64,000 bases of DNA from an uncultured Acidobacteriia bacterium (GTDB lineage: Bacteria; Acidobacteriota; Terriglobia; Bryobacterales; Bryobacteraceae): NCBI GenBank assembly GCA_903892565.1, contig CAITIX010000068.1, positions 1-64,000 on the forward strand, in the 5' to 3' direction. Below the pieces are notes generated by a model. That model did no database searches, was not told the origin of the DNA, and saw only the letters and a list, made by a program, of their open reading frames with translations. This document shows, piece after piece, positions 9,110 to 17,829 of the stretch. Numbering within the stretch: position 1 is the first letter of the stretch; each line of letters begins with the position of its first letter. A program made the position numbers and the translations under genes.

Positions 9110-9132
9110 TTTATTGCGATGGGTTTATAGTG

Positions 9133-10047
9133 ATGAAGAATTCCCACATCGCCATCATCGGCGCGCCCATGGACCTCGGCGCAGGACGTCGCGGCGTCGA
9201 CATGGGCCCGTCTGCATTGCGACTGGCGGGGCTCAACGACAAACTTGCATCGCTCGGCTATGAAGTTGAGGATCTGGGCAACGTTCGCGTCGATCAGCCC
9301 GAGACAACACCTGTCGGACCGACGGAAGCACGCTATCTTCCGCAGATCGCGCACACATGCGAGCGACTCGCCGAGATGGTCGAACAAGCGGCAGACAAGG
9401 GACGCGTGCCGTTGGTTCTGGGCGGCGATCATTCAATAGCAGTAGGAACCGTTTCCGGGATGGCGCGGCATTTCAGCAAAACGGACCGCAAGAGTGGACT
9501 CATCTGGATTGATGCGCATGCGGACATGAACACTCCAGCGACGAGCCCGAGCGGAAACGTCCACGGAATGCCGCTCGCCTGCCTCATCGGCATGGGGCCG
9601 CGCGAACTGACGAGCATCAGCGGCCACGCTCCCGCAATCGACGCCTCCAAAGTTGCGATCATCGGCCTCCGTAGCGTGGACGATGTGGAGCGCTTCAATG
9701 TGCGCGGCGCGGGCATCCATCCGTTCACCATGCGCGATATTGACGAGCGGGGCATGGTCGCTGTGATCCAAGACGCGCTTGCCATTGCGTGCGCGGACAC
9801 GGCGGGTTTTCATCTTTCCTTAGATATGGATGCGCTCGAACCGCGTGAAGCTCCTGGCGTGGGAACGCCGGTGCGCGGAGGCATTACATATCGCGAGGCA
9901 CATCTTGCCATGGAACTCCTGTGCGATAGCGGCAAGATGACGTCGATGGAAATTGTGGAAGTGAATCCTGTGTTGGATGAGGCAAATCGAACGGCCCTGC
10001 TCGCCGTAGAACTCGCGATGAGCGCTTTGGGGAAACGAATTTTATGA
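9133..10047 (+). CDS. rocF: Arginase
   Basis: A binuclear manganese ureohydrolase (304 residues) converting arginine to ornithine and urea. The metal motifs are complete: GGDHS, WIDAHADMNTP and SLDMDALEP. SGNVHGMPLA and the APGVGTPVRGGITYREAH loop favour arginase over agmatinase. The frame is open further upstream (to 9043, inside asnS), but the family begins at MKNSHIAIIGAPMDLG, so the ATG at 9133 is chosen. It overlaps ddl by 4 bases (ATGA). The urea it makes could feed the urease encoded 27 kb downstream. Confidence 0.93.
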   Translation: MKNSHIAIIGAPMDLGAGRRGVDMGPSALRLAGLNDKLASLGYEVEDLGNVRVDQPETTPVGPTEARYLPQIAHTCERLAEMVEQAADKGRVPLVLGGDHSIAVGTVSGMARHFSKTDRKSGLIWIDAHADMNTPATSPSGNVHGMPLACLIGMGPRELTSISGHAPAIDASKVAIIGLRSVDDVERFNVRGAGIHPFTMRDIDERGMVAVIQDALAIACADTAGFHLSLDMDALEPREAPGVGTPVRGGITYREAHLAMELLCDSGKMTSMEIVEVNPVLDEANRTALLAVELAMSALGKRIL

Positions 10048-11021
10048 AACTACGCGTTGCAGTTTTGTGCGGAGGGCGCAGTGGCGAGCACGAAGTATCG
10101 TTGCGCTCGGCCGAGGCCATCATCCAGGCGATCGATCGCTCCAAGTACGACGTGCAACGTATCCGGATCACGAAAGAAGGGCGCTGGGACCCGCGTGCGA
10201 TTGTGCCGGAGCCGGGCGCGAATCCCGACATCGATGTTGTTTTCCCGATTGTTCACGGTACATTCGGCGAAGATGGCACGCTGCAAGGCCTGCTGGAGCT
10301 TGCAAATCTTCCCTATGTTGGGCCGGGCGTCCTGGCGTCCGCCGCGGCGATGGATAAAGAAATCCAAAAGCGGTTGTGCGTGGAGCGCGGCCTGCCTGTA
10401 GTGGATTACGTTGTGGCGTACCGTGGCGAATCGAATCTGGAACCAATTTGTCAGCGCCTGCCGTTTCCCTTGTTTGTGAAGCCCGCGAACCTCGGGTCTT
10501 CGGTAGGCATCTCGAAAGCTAAGAATTGCGATGAGTTGAAATCCGCTCTCGAGCTCGCTGGCAAATTCGACCGTAAAATTGTTGTGGAACGCGGAATCGC
10601 CGGTCGCGAGTTTGAATGCGCCGTGTTGGGAAATCGTGATCCCATTGCGGCGACGCCTTGCGAAATCCTGCCCTCGAAAGATTTTTACGATTACGAAGAT
10701 AAGTACGTGCTCGGAAAGTCTCGAGCGGTTCTCCCTGCGGACATCACGCCGGAACAGACGCGGGAGATTCAACGCCTCGCCATTGAGGCATACCGGGCCG
10801 TCGATTGCGAAGGATTGGCACGCGTCGATTTTTTCCTTGAAGCTGCTACTGGAAAGTTCCTGATCAACGAGATCAACACGCTGCCCGGCTTTACGTCGGT
10901 CAGCATGTTTCCGAAGATGTGGGAAGCCTCCGGATTGGCGTATCCACAATTGATCGACAAGTTGATTGAGCTTGCGGTGGAGCGTCACCGCGAACGTCAG
11001 GCGACGTCCTACAGCCAATAA
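10044..11021 (+). CDS. ddl: D-alanine--D-alanine ligase
   Basis: An ATP-grasp ligase (325 residues) that joins two D-alanines for the peptidoglycan stem peptide. Visible landmarks are the N-terminal VAVLCGGRSGEHEVSLRSA, the PIVHGTFGEDGTLQGLLE substrate segment, the ATP-binding FPLFVKPANLGSSVGISK, and the metal-binding end ARVDFF...FLINEINTLPGFTSVSMFPKMW. The sequence is full length. Within EDGTLQGLLE I see the family's usual E-D-G, and the K-Y (DKYVLGKS, here not DYxxKY) omega loop is somewhat unusual but typical of D-Ala, not D-Lac, ligases. It is coupled to arginase. Confidence 0.95.
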   Translation: MKLRVAVLCGGRSGEHEVSLRSAEAIIQAIDRSKYDVQRIRITKEGRWDPRAIVPEPGANPDIDVVFPIVHGTFGEDGTLQGLLELANLPYVGPGVLASAAAMDKEIQKRLCVERGLPVVDYVVAYRGESNLEPICQRLPFPLFVKPANLGSSVGISKAKNCDELKSALELAGKFDRKIVVERGIAGREFECAVLGNRDPIAATPCEILPSKDFYDYEDKYVLGKSRAVLPADITPEQTREIQRLAIEAYRAVDCEGLARVDFFLEAATGKFLINEINTLPGFTSVSMFPKMWEASGLAYPQLIDKLIELAVERHRERQATSYSQ

Positions 11022-11035
11022 GCTAGACAATAGGA

Positions 11036-12559
11036 ATGATGCCGCGTCGCACCAGAGCCTTTCCGTTCGCCGCAGCGCCATTGCTAGCCGCAGCGCCATT
11101 GCTAGCCGCGGCGCTATTGCTAGCCGTCGCGCCGCTTCGCGCCGACGATGATCCCGCCGCGACGCTGTCCCCCGAGCTCGGAAGGATGATTGACGTTTAC
11201 GCGACGATAGAACGCGAAGCCGCCGACCCGATCACGGCCGATCACGCCATCTACGAGGGTGCGATTCCCGGCATGCTCCGCACGCTGGATCCGCATTCGT
11301 CGTTTTTCGATCCCAGTCAGTTCGAGCAGCTCAAGCAGATGCAGCAGAGCGAAGTGAAGGGCTTTGGGACCATCGTCAGCATTCTTCCGGGCCGCGTGAT
11401 TATTTTGCAGGCCATGGATGGATCTCCTGCCGCGAAATCCGGACTGAGCGCGGGCGATGAGATTCTTGCGATCAATAATATTGCGGTCGCTCCGCTGGAG
11501 CCCGAACAGCTGGTGGAACTGCTCTCCTACGCACGGCAAAAAGCGGCTGCGCTCGATGTTCGCCATCCCGGCAACATCCGCGTTTTCCGCTTGACGCTTT
11601 CGCCGGAATTGATCGATACGCCGAGCGTCGATCGTGGATTTCAGATTGCTCCCGGCATTGGATATCTGCGCATCAAGAGCTTCGAGCAGCGCACGGCATC
11701 CTTGGTAAAGGAAAAACTTGACGCGCTCGGTGGTTCCAATCTCAAGGGACTTGTTCTGGATCTGCGCGAAAATCCCGGTGGTGCGGTGCAGGCGGCGGCT
11801 GAGATCGCCTCTCTGTTTCTTGCGCCCAAGCAGTTGCTTTTTTCGATTCGAGGCCGGAATCAAATGGAGCAGGAAGTCCGCGTGCCGGACACGGCAGATC
11901 CTTACAAGTTTCCGATTACTGTGTTGGTGGACGGTCGCACTGCCAGTGCCGCGGAGATCTTGACCGGAGCATTGCAGGATCATGACCGCGCCACGGTCTT
12001 CGGCGAGCCGACCTACGGTAAGGGACTCGTGCAAAACGTCCTGCCGTTGAGCAGCAACACAGGCGTTGCCTTGACCGTCGCGTCTTATTACACGCCGAGC
12101 GGCCGTTCGATTCAGAAGCCACTCGCAAGTGGCTCGCTCGATGTCCGTGTTGCGGCCAAACCCGGAGTCTTTCGCACCGATTCGGGTCGCGAAGTTCACG
12201 GTGGCGGCGGGATCGAGCCCGATCAGCTCGTGTTTCGTCAGGCGGAGAGCCGCCTGCTACAGGTCCTGGACGCCACAGGGGCTCTGACGACGTTCGCGAG
12301 TGAATATGTGACCAGCCACCAGATCGATGCGGCATTTGAAGTGACGCCGACCATCCTCGATCAATTGCAGGTTTTTCTTTCCGCTCGCGATATTCGCCCG
12401 GGAGTCAGTGATTGGCTTCACGATCGCGATGCGATCCAAAGCAAGCTGCGACAGGATATTGTGAACTTGAAGTTCGGCGTGGAAAAAGGCGACGAAATCG
12501 AGATGCAGAGGGATGCCGTCGTCCAGAAGGCGCTCGAGACGATGCGGGAGCCGCGGTAG
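11036..12559 (+). CDS. Secreted S41 (C-terminal processing) serine protease with PDZ domain
   Basis: A CtpA/Prc-type protease of 507 residues. A signal peptide of unusual, repeated Ala-Leu composition occupies residues 1-36. Then come a helical N-terminal region with LDPHSSFFDP, a PDZ domain (about 105-180, with SPAAKSGLSAGDEILAIN), and the tail-specific protease core with the catalytic Ser304 in DGRTASAAEI and Lys329 in TYGKGLVQ; the 25-residue spacing equals that of known Ser-Lys pairs in this family. It would degrade or trim periplasmic proteins from their C termini. It is 14 bases after ddl; which of the two adjacent ATGs is used is open. Confidence 0.93.
   Translation: MMPRRTRAFPFAAAPLLAAAPLLAAALLLAVAPLRADDDPAATLSPELGRMIDVYATIEREAADPITADHAIYEGAIPGMLRTLDPHSSFFDPSQFEQLKQMQQSEVKGFGTIVSILPGRVIILQAMDGSPAAKSGLSAGDEILAINNIAVAPLEPEQLVELLSYARQKAAALDVRHPGNIRVFRLTLSPELIDTPSVDRGFQIAPGIGYLRIKSFEQRTASLVKEKLDALGGSNLKGLVLDLRENPGGAVQAAAEIASLFLAPKQLLFSIRGRNQMEQEVRVPDTADPYKFPITVLVDGRTASAAEILTGALQDHDRATVFGEPTYGKGLVQNVLPLSSNTGVALTVASYYTPSGRSIQKPLASGSLDVRVAAKPGVFRTDSGREVHGGGGIEPDQLVFRQAESRLLQVLDATGALTTFASEYVTSHQIDAAFEVTPTILDQLQVFLSARDIRPGVSDWLHDRDAIQSKLRQDIVNLKFGVEKGDEIEMQRDAVVQKALETMREPR
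11072..11125 (+). repeat. Three 18-bp tandem repeats inside a signal peptide
   Basis: The unit gcagcgccattgctagcc occurs at 11072-11089 and 11090-11107 exactly and at 11108-11125 with two changes. It keeps the frame and encodes AAPLLA-type repeats that form the hydrophobic core of the S41 protease signal peptide, so copy number would change core length. Confidence 0.85.
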
Positions 12560-12636
12560 GAAGAAACATGGACAAAGAATTTCGCGAGAGTTCACCCCGC
12601 GCCGCCGATCCCTGCTAACCTCAAAGAAGCTTACGC

Positions 12637-14307
12637 ATGTCAGATAAAAAATTACAGATCATCCCTCTCGGCGGCCTTGGTGAATTCGGGATGAACTGTA
12701 TGGCGATACGATACGACGACGACATTATCGTCGTTGACGCCGGCATGATGTTCCCCGATGCGGAACTGCTCGGCGTGGACATCGTCACGCCTGATTTCAC
12801 GTACCTCGTGGAAAATGCCTCCAAGGTACGCGGCCTGGTCCTTACGCACGGCCACGAAGATCACATCGGCGGCATACCGTTTTTGCTATCTCAGTTGCAG
12901 ATTCCGGTTTACGGAACGGCCTTCACGCTCGCACTTGTCGAACGTCGACTGGAAGAGCATCGCTTGGTGGACGCAACCGATCTCCATCCCATAAAGCCGG
13001 GCGAAAAGCTGACACTGGGACCATTCGTCATCGAGTTTGTTCACGTGACGCACTCCATTGTGAGCTGCGTTGCACTGGCCATTACCACGCCGCTCGGTGT
13101 GATTATCCATACGGGCGATTTCAAAGTGGATCCCACGCCGATCGACAATGTGATGTTCGATCTCCACACTCTGGCGGAATATGGCAAGCGCGGGGTGCTG
13201 TTGCTGATGTCCGATTCCACGAATGTGGATCGCGCCGGTTATACGGAAAGCGAGCGCGCGGTTGCTCCTCGGCTGGAAGATCTGTTTGTGCGTTCGCCGC
13301 GGCGTCTGGTGATCTCCTGTTTCAGCTCATCGATTCCGCGCTTGCAGCAGATTCTCGATCTAGCGCACGAGCACGGCCGTAAAGTGGCGTTTCTTGGGCG
13401 CAGCATGAACAACACGACCGAGATTGCGCACGACCTCGGCTTCCTGAAAATCCCCAACGGGATTCTATTGCGCCCGCAGGACATCATGCAGACCGCGCCC
13501 AGCAAGTTGGTGGCTGTGGTTTCGGGCACGCAGGGTGAGCCGATGTCGGCGCTATCGCGCGTGGCGGTGGACAATCACAAATCGCTGAGCCTCGAAACGG
13601 GCGACACCGTCGTACTCAGCTCGCGCATGATTCCGGGGAACGAAAAGGCTATCTACCGGATGATCAACCACGTGTCCAAACGTGGTGCGGACGTCGTTTA
13701 TGGATCGATGAATCCTCCGGTGCACGTTTCCGGTCACGGCAGCGCCGAAGAGTTACGGCTAGTGCTCAATTTGGTACGGCCCAAGTATTTTCTGCCGGTG
13801 CATGGCGAGTATCGCCAGCTGGCACGCCACGCGAAGCTCGCGCAGCACCTGAGTCACTTGGGCTTGGAAGAATCTTTCATTCTGGAATCCGGCGAAACTC
13901 TGATGATCGATCGCCAGGGCGCGCGCAAGGGCGAAAAGGTCACTGTCGGACGCGCGTGCATCGATTCGGGATCTCTCGATGAAGTGGTGGAAGATATGGT
14001 CATTCGCGATCGCCGGCACCTTTCAGAGGACGGCTTTGTGCTTCCGATCATCGCCATCAACAAAAATACAGGCAAGGCCGAGGGTTTGCCGGAAATTGTC
14101 AGCCGCGGTTTCATGTCGATGGAAGAGAGCTCCGAAGTTTTGCAGAGCGCGCGTCAGGTTGTGATGAAAACGCTCGAGGGCTCCACTGCGGAAGAACGCG
14201 GCGATTGGGGCGTGATGCAGGAAAAAATCCGCGCCGACCTGAAGCGCTACATCAGCAAGCAGACCTCGCGACGTCCGTTGATCCTCCCGGTTATCCTGGA
14301 ATTGTAA
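12637..14307 (+). CDS. rnj: Ribonuclease J
   Basis: A metallo-beta-lactamase/beta-CASP RNase (556 residues) with 5'-3' exonuclease and endonuclease activity in mRNA decay and rRNA maturation. The N-terminal LGGLGEFGMN is the family hallmark, HGHEDHIGG (71-79) binds the two zinc ions, the HTGDFKVD motif adds the next ligand, the beta-CASP insert holds LMSDSTNVDR and the end holds SGHGSAEEL and FLPVHGEYRQ. The C-terminal domain is present. It sits 77 bases after the S41 gene, and that gap shows no clear terminator. Confidence 0.95.
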   Translation: MSDKKLQIIPLGGLGEFGMNCMAIRYDDDIIVVDAGMMFPDAELLGVDIVTPDFTYLVENASKVRGLVLTHGHEDHIGGIPFLLSQLQIPVYGTAFTLALVERRLEEHRLVDATDLHPIKPGEKLTLGPFVIEFVHVTHSIVSCVALAITTPLGVIIHTGDFKVDPTPIDNVMFDLHTLAEYGKRGVLLLMSDSTNVDRAGYTESERAVAPRLEDLFVRSPRRLVISCFSSSIPRLQQILDLAHEHGRKVAFLGRSMNNTTEIAHDLGFLKIPNGILLRPQDIMQTAPSKLVAVVSGTQGEPMSALSRVAVDNHKSLSLETGDTVVLSSRMIPGNEKAIYRMINHVSKRGADVVYGSMNPPVHVSGHGSAEELRLVLNLVRPKYFLPVHGEYRQLARHAKLAQHLSHLGLEESFILESGETLMIDRQGARKGEKVTVGRACIDSGSLDEVVEDMVIRDRRHLSEDGFVLPIIAINKNTGKAEGLPEIVSRGFMSMEESSEVLQSARQVVMKTLEGSTAEERGDWGVMQEKIRADLKRYISKQTSRRPLILPVILEL

Positions 14308-14349
14308 GGGCGCGCGGCAACATCTCTTTTGGGACGTCAAATTCAAACC

Positions 14350-14379
14350 ATGTCATCCCGAGCGAAGTCGAGGGATCTG
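14350..14379 (+). repeat. Dispersed short element (gtcatcccgagcgaagtcgagggatct type)
   Basis: The sequence catcccgagcgaagtcgag followed by ggatctgc is a member of a short imperfectly palindromic element (atccc...gggat arms) that I know from intergenic regions of many bacterial genomes. Only this copy was noticed in the window. It lies between rnj and the FAD-linked oxidase gene and may fold into a hairpin in the transcript. Confidence 0.6.
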
Positions 14380-14420
14380 CTTTTTCGCCCGCATAAGATC
14401 TCTACAAGGGAACCAAACAC

Positions 14421-15725
14421 GTGGACGTAACCGACGCCTCCGGATATCCGGGGCACGCCGATCAAGTTTTTTCGCCCGATAAAGAACAGGACGTCGCGGA
14501 TCTACTGCGACAAGCTTCCGACAAGAAGATTCCGGTCACAGCCACTGGTGCGCTCACTGGATTGGCAGGCGGCGGGTCGCCGGACGGCGGCTGGGCAATC
14601 TCTCTTTCGCGCTTTCGTAAGCTCGAAATTTCGAAGGGACGCGCGCGCGTGGGCCCCGGGGTACTTCTGCGGGACGTGCAGTCCGCTGCAGCCAATGCCG
14701 GGCAGTTCTACGCGCCGGATCCGACAGAGAACACGTCGTCGATCGGAGGCAACATCGCGGCCAACGCCAGCGGTTCGCGCAGCTTCCGTTATGGAGCCAC
14801 GCGCCGTCATGTGCTTTCGCTGAACGTTGCGTTCCTGGACGGCACTGTGCGAACGATCCAGCGCGGCGAAAAGGTCGACTTCGACGTTCCCGCGATTTCT
14901 TTGCCCCACACGACGAAACTCTCGGCGGGTTATCCTTTGCAGCCGGGCATGGATCTCATCGATCTCATCATTGGCAGCGAAGGCACTCTGGGGCTTGTGA
15001 CCGAGGCGGAGCTAAATCTACTACCCGCTCCTGGCGATCGCCTCGGCGGCGTGGTGTTCTTCAAATCGGAAGCCGCGGCGCTGGATGCCGTGGATCTGTG
15101 GCGCCCCACGCCGGGCCTCAACATGATCGAGTACATCGACGAAGCGTCATTGAAGATGATGGAGGTGCCGCACAAGGCGGCGCTCATGATCGAAATCGAA
15201 GGCGACGCCGATATCGATCTCTCGGGAGCGCTGGAGTCCGATTCCTGGTTCGCGATGTCGGCTACGGATCGCGAACGCTTCCGTGTGTTCCGCCACGGAC
15301 TTGCGGAAAAGGTCAACGCACGCATTCGCCGCACGGGATACACGAAGATCGGCACCGATTACGCTGTACCGCTGGATAAGAATCGCGACATGATGGCGGC
15401 GTATCGTACGACGCTCGACAAAGAAATGCCGGGGAAGTACGTCATCTATGGCCACATCGGCGACGCACACGTGCACGTCAACGCATTTCCGGAATCGCAA
15501 GAAGATCACGACCGCGGCAAAGCGGTGATGACTGAACTCGCGCGCGTGGCAGTTTCGCTCGGAGGCACCGTCGGCGCCGAGCATGGACTAGGCAAGCGCA
15601 AAACGCATTTGCTCGAAATCCAATATCCGGCGGATCAGATTGAAGCAATGAAGAACGTGAAGCGTCGTTTTGATCCCGAATGGTTGTTGGGCCGCGGAAC
15701 GCTCTTCAAGTACCCGACGGCGTAA
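14421..15725 (+). CDS. FAD-linked oxidase (GlcD / D-lactate dehydrogenase family)
   Basis: A 434-residue flavoenzyme of the VAO family that oxidises a 2-hydroxy acid such as glycolate or D-lactate. The N-terminal PP-loop FAD-binding domain (about 1-190) holds TGALTGLAGGG, PDPTENTSSIGGNIAANASGSRSFRYG and IIGSEGTLGLVTEAELNL. The C-terminal oxidase domain ends with HIGDAHVHVN, GAEHGLGKRK and FDPEWLLGRGTLF. The frame opens with GTG at 14421, preceded by caaggga. The substrate is not certain, and no iron-sulphur partner subunit (GlcF) lies beside it. Confidence 0.88.
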   Translation: MDVTDASGYPGHADQVFSPDKEQDVADLLRQASDKKIPVTATGALTGLAGGGSPDGGWAISLSRFRKLEISKGRARVGPGVLLRDVQSAAANAGQFYAPDPTENTSSIGGNIAANASGSRSFRYGATRRHVLSLNVAFLDGTVRTIQRGEKVDFDVPAISLPHTTKLSAGYPLQPGMDLIDLIIGSEGTLGLVTEAELNLLPAPGDRLGGVVFFKSEAAALDAVDLWRPTPGLNMIEYIDEASLKMMEVPHKAALMIEIEGDADIDLSGALESDSWFAMSATDRERFRVFRHGLAEKVNARIRRTGYTKIGTDYAVPLDKNRDMMAAYRTTLDKEMPGKYVIYGHIGDAHVHVNAFPESQEDHDRGKAVMTELARVAVSLGGTVGAEHGLGKRKTHLLEIQYPADQIEAMKNVKRRFDPEWLLGRGTLFKYPTA

Positions 15726-15733
15726 TCGGCGAT

Positions 15734-16267
15734 CTACTCGTGCATCACGCGTTCGTGGCACTCGTCGCCCGTCTTGAGGTCGGTGCCGGTGAGATCGACG
15801 AATTCACCCACCGGTAGCGGCCCCCATTTGTGAGCCTGGACATGAGCCTGTGTCAGCCGCGCCGTTTCGCAGTTGCCGATGTTTAACGTGACTTCGAAGT
15901 GATCGCCGTTGCGCGCGATGTGCAGCGTCTTCTTCTTTACGGAGACTACGACCATATCGAAGGTGTCCGGTTGGCTACCCGGGCGGATACTGAAACCATA
16001 GCCCTTCAGGCGTTCCACCAGCGTCAAATCTTCGCGATGGCCGTCGGTCTGTTTCATAATCCAATAGGCCTTCACCGGCTCCCTTGGATCGACCTTGCCG
16101 TCTGTGAGCTTCGCGTCATATTGCACGTAGTTGGACGTCAAATTCCAACTGATCGCGAATAGCGGTACGGTCGTGAGCCCGGGAACCGCCGCTTGCGCCC
16201 GTTCCTGAGCGTAGGACGTCCCTGCAAGACACACCATCGCAAGCCATGCTTGTAACACTTTAGACAT
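15734..16267 (-). CDS. Small secreted protein, possibly DUF4833-like
   Basis: A 177-residue protein with a signal peptide (LQAWLAMVCLAGTSYAQ). The mature part has VQYDAKLTDGKVDPREPVKAYWIM, followed by a beta-rich stretch and VSVKKKTLHIAR. The PVKAYWIM pattern recalls the DUF4833 family of secreted proteins, whose function is unknown; I cannot confirm this without a profile search. It begins a minus-strand run but lies 66 bases from its nearest upstream gene on that strand, the glycosyltransferase. Confidence 0.55.
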   Translation of the reverse strand: MSKVLQAWLAMVCLAGTSYAQERAQAAVPGLTTVPLFAISWNLTSNYVQYDAKLTDGKVDPREPVKAYWIMKQTDGHREDLTLVERLKGYGFSIRPGSQPDTFDMVVVSVKKKTLHIARNGDHFEVTLNIGNCETARLTQAHVQAHKWGPLPVGEFVDLTGTDLKTGDECHERVMHE

Positions 16268-16333
16268 CAGACCGTAACCTTCAGTGTAAAAGATTCCGTT
16301 GGTTACCTGCAGTCCAGGAGCTTGACGCGTTCC

Positions 16334-17821
16334 CTAGCGAGGATTCAGCTGCGCGCTGATCAAGTGTCCACTTTGCGCAATCACGTGGTGAGGAAGCTGT
16401 TGAATGCGCCTTCGGTAGGTCGCCTGATCGGTTACGAACACACGGATCAAGGGATCGTTCAGCGCTTCTTCGAGTTCATCGCGGCTAAGGAGAATGAACG
16501 GGACATTGGTGCCGTACCATTCGAGCTCGTTGGTTTCGTCGTAACGCGGATCACCCTTATCGTAAAACCCCACCATCTCCCCGACCGGCAAGATGTGGCT
16601 ATGTGCTTGGGCGATCGCTCGCGTTTCTTTGGCGTGCCACGTCGGGGGCATCCAAAGGACAATGCCGATGGCTGCAAGCAACGCGGCAAGCGGCGCCCCT
16701 TGCATCACACGATCCACCACGCGCCGTGGCGTCCACTTCATGATGGCGATGGCGGCAAGAATGGCAAACGCAGGATATGCGGGAAGCATGTAACGCAACA
16801 CTCTGCTTTTCGCTGCCGCGCATAACAGAAAAACGGTTCCGGCCCAGGCGAGTAACACCAATAACTGGCGGCGGCGTTCGCGATCGACTTCGCGATAGGC
16901 TTCGCGATAGCCTTCGCGATACACGACGACGATGCCGCCTACAGTCGCTGGCAGCCATGGCCAGTAAGACTTCATCAGCATCCACGCGTACTCCGGCGCG
17001 CCCGTGTAACGTCTCCAGGGCGGCGAAAGCGCTCCGAAAACTTCCCGGTTCAACCACCCTTCATGCATGCCGACGAAATAGTTGCCATTCCGCTGCAGCA
17101 GAAACGCGTACCAGAGGACAATCGGCGCAAAGGCAATGACCAACCCGGCAATCAGATAGGACCAGCGCGGCTTTCGGCGGGCTGCGATCGAATGGAGAGC
17201 GAAGATGACGGGCAGTCCAAGACCGATGAGTCCTCGGACCATCAGCGCCAGCGCGGTGAACGCTCCGGCAACGAGATACCAGCGCGCGTCACTGCTCAAA
17301 GCCTCCTCGCCATCGGAATCCGCGAGCATCCAGGCGCAGATCGCGCACACAAACAGCAGCGTCGTGGGGACGTCTGTCATTGCATGGTCGGCGTACTTGA
17401 TGAAATACGGCGTCACAAGCATCGCGAACATCGCAACAGAGGCGGCGAGAGCGTCCTGCAACAATCGCCGCGCCAGCCAATAAACCAACATCACGATACC
17501 GATCGCACTGAGCGCGGACGGAAGCTTTGCGACCGCGTCCGAAATGCCGAAAGTCTTAAGAAATACGGCCTGCGTCCACACAAATAGCGGAGGATGCTCC
17601 AAGGCAGGCATGCCACGTGTTTTCGGCGTGAGCCAGTCGCCTGTCTGGACGATGCCTTTTGCTTCCGTGGAATACAGCGCGTCGTCGTAACCGGCAAGAT
17701 CCCCCTGCCGAATGGCACCGAGGAACAAGATGGCTGCTGCGAGGGCCAGCAGGAGAAAACGCGAACTCGCAGGAAGCGGATTGGCCGGAACAGAGTCGCC
17801 AGGCGACGTTGCGGCGGGCAT
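16334..17821 (-). CDS. ArnT-like family 39 glycosyltransferase (GT-C membrane enzyme)
   Basis: A polytopic GT-C enzyme of 495 residues that would move a sugar from a polyprenyl-phosphate donor to lipid or protein on the outer face of the inner membrane. The first periplasmic loop carries the expected acidic pair (GYDDALYSTEAKGIVQTGDW, Asp46/Asp47 and Glu53) and ALEHPPLFVW, both typical of the ArnT/PMT group, followed by about ten membrane helices and a soluble tail. A 12-bp in-frame repeat encodes YREGYREAYREVDRE between helices. The acceptor is unknown. It is 8 bases downstream of the methyltransferase gene. Confidence 0.85.
   Translation of the reverse strand: MPAATSPGDSVPANPLPASSRFLLLALAAAILFLGAIRQGDLAGYDDALYSTEAKGIVQTGDWLTPKTRGMPALEHPPLFVWTQAVFLKTFGISDAVAKLPSALSAIGIVMLVYWLARRLLQDALAASVAMFAMLVTPYFIKYADHAMTDVPTTLLFVCAICAWMLADSDGEEALSSDARWYLVAGAFTALALMVRGLIGLGLPVIFALHSIAARRKPRWSYLIAGLVIAFAPIVLWYAFLLQRNGNYFVGMHEGWLNREVFGALSPPWRRYTGAPEYAWMLMKSYWPWLPATVGGIVVVYREGYREAYREVDRERRRQLLVLLAWAGTVFLLCAAAKSRVLRYMLPAYPAFAILAAIAIMKWTPRRVVDRVMQGAPLAALLAAIGIVLWMPPTWHAKETRAIAQAHSHILPVGEMVGFYDKGDPRYDETNELEWYGTNVPFILLSRDELEEALNDPLIRVFVTDQATYRRRIQQLPHHVIAQSGHLISAQLNPR
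16877..16924 (-). repeat. Four 12-bp tandem repeats in the GT39 gene
   Basis: Units beginning ttcgcgat occur at 16877, 16889, 16901 and 16913 with only the last four bases varying. On the minus strand they encode repeated Y-R-E-x, giving a charged loop between membrane helices. Copy number changes would keep the frame. Confidence 0.8.
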
Positions 17822-17829
17822 TCGCTATT

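Noticed and set aside
10050-11099. Antisense frame of about 350 codons over ddl
   Set aside because: It lies fully opposite the clear ATP-grasp gene, and its amino-acid makeup (Arg/His-rich) is that of a shadow frame.
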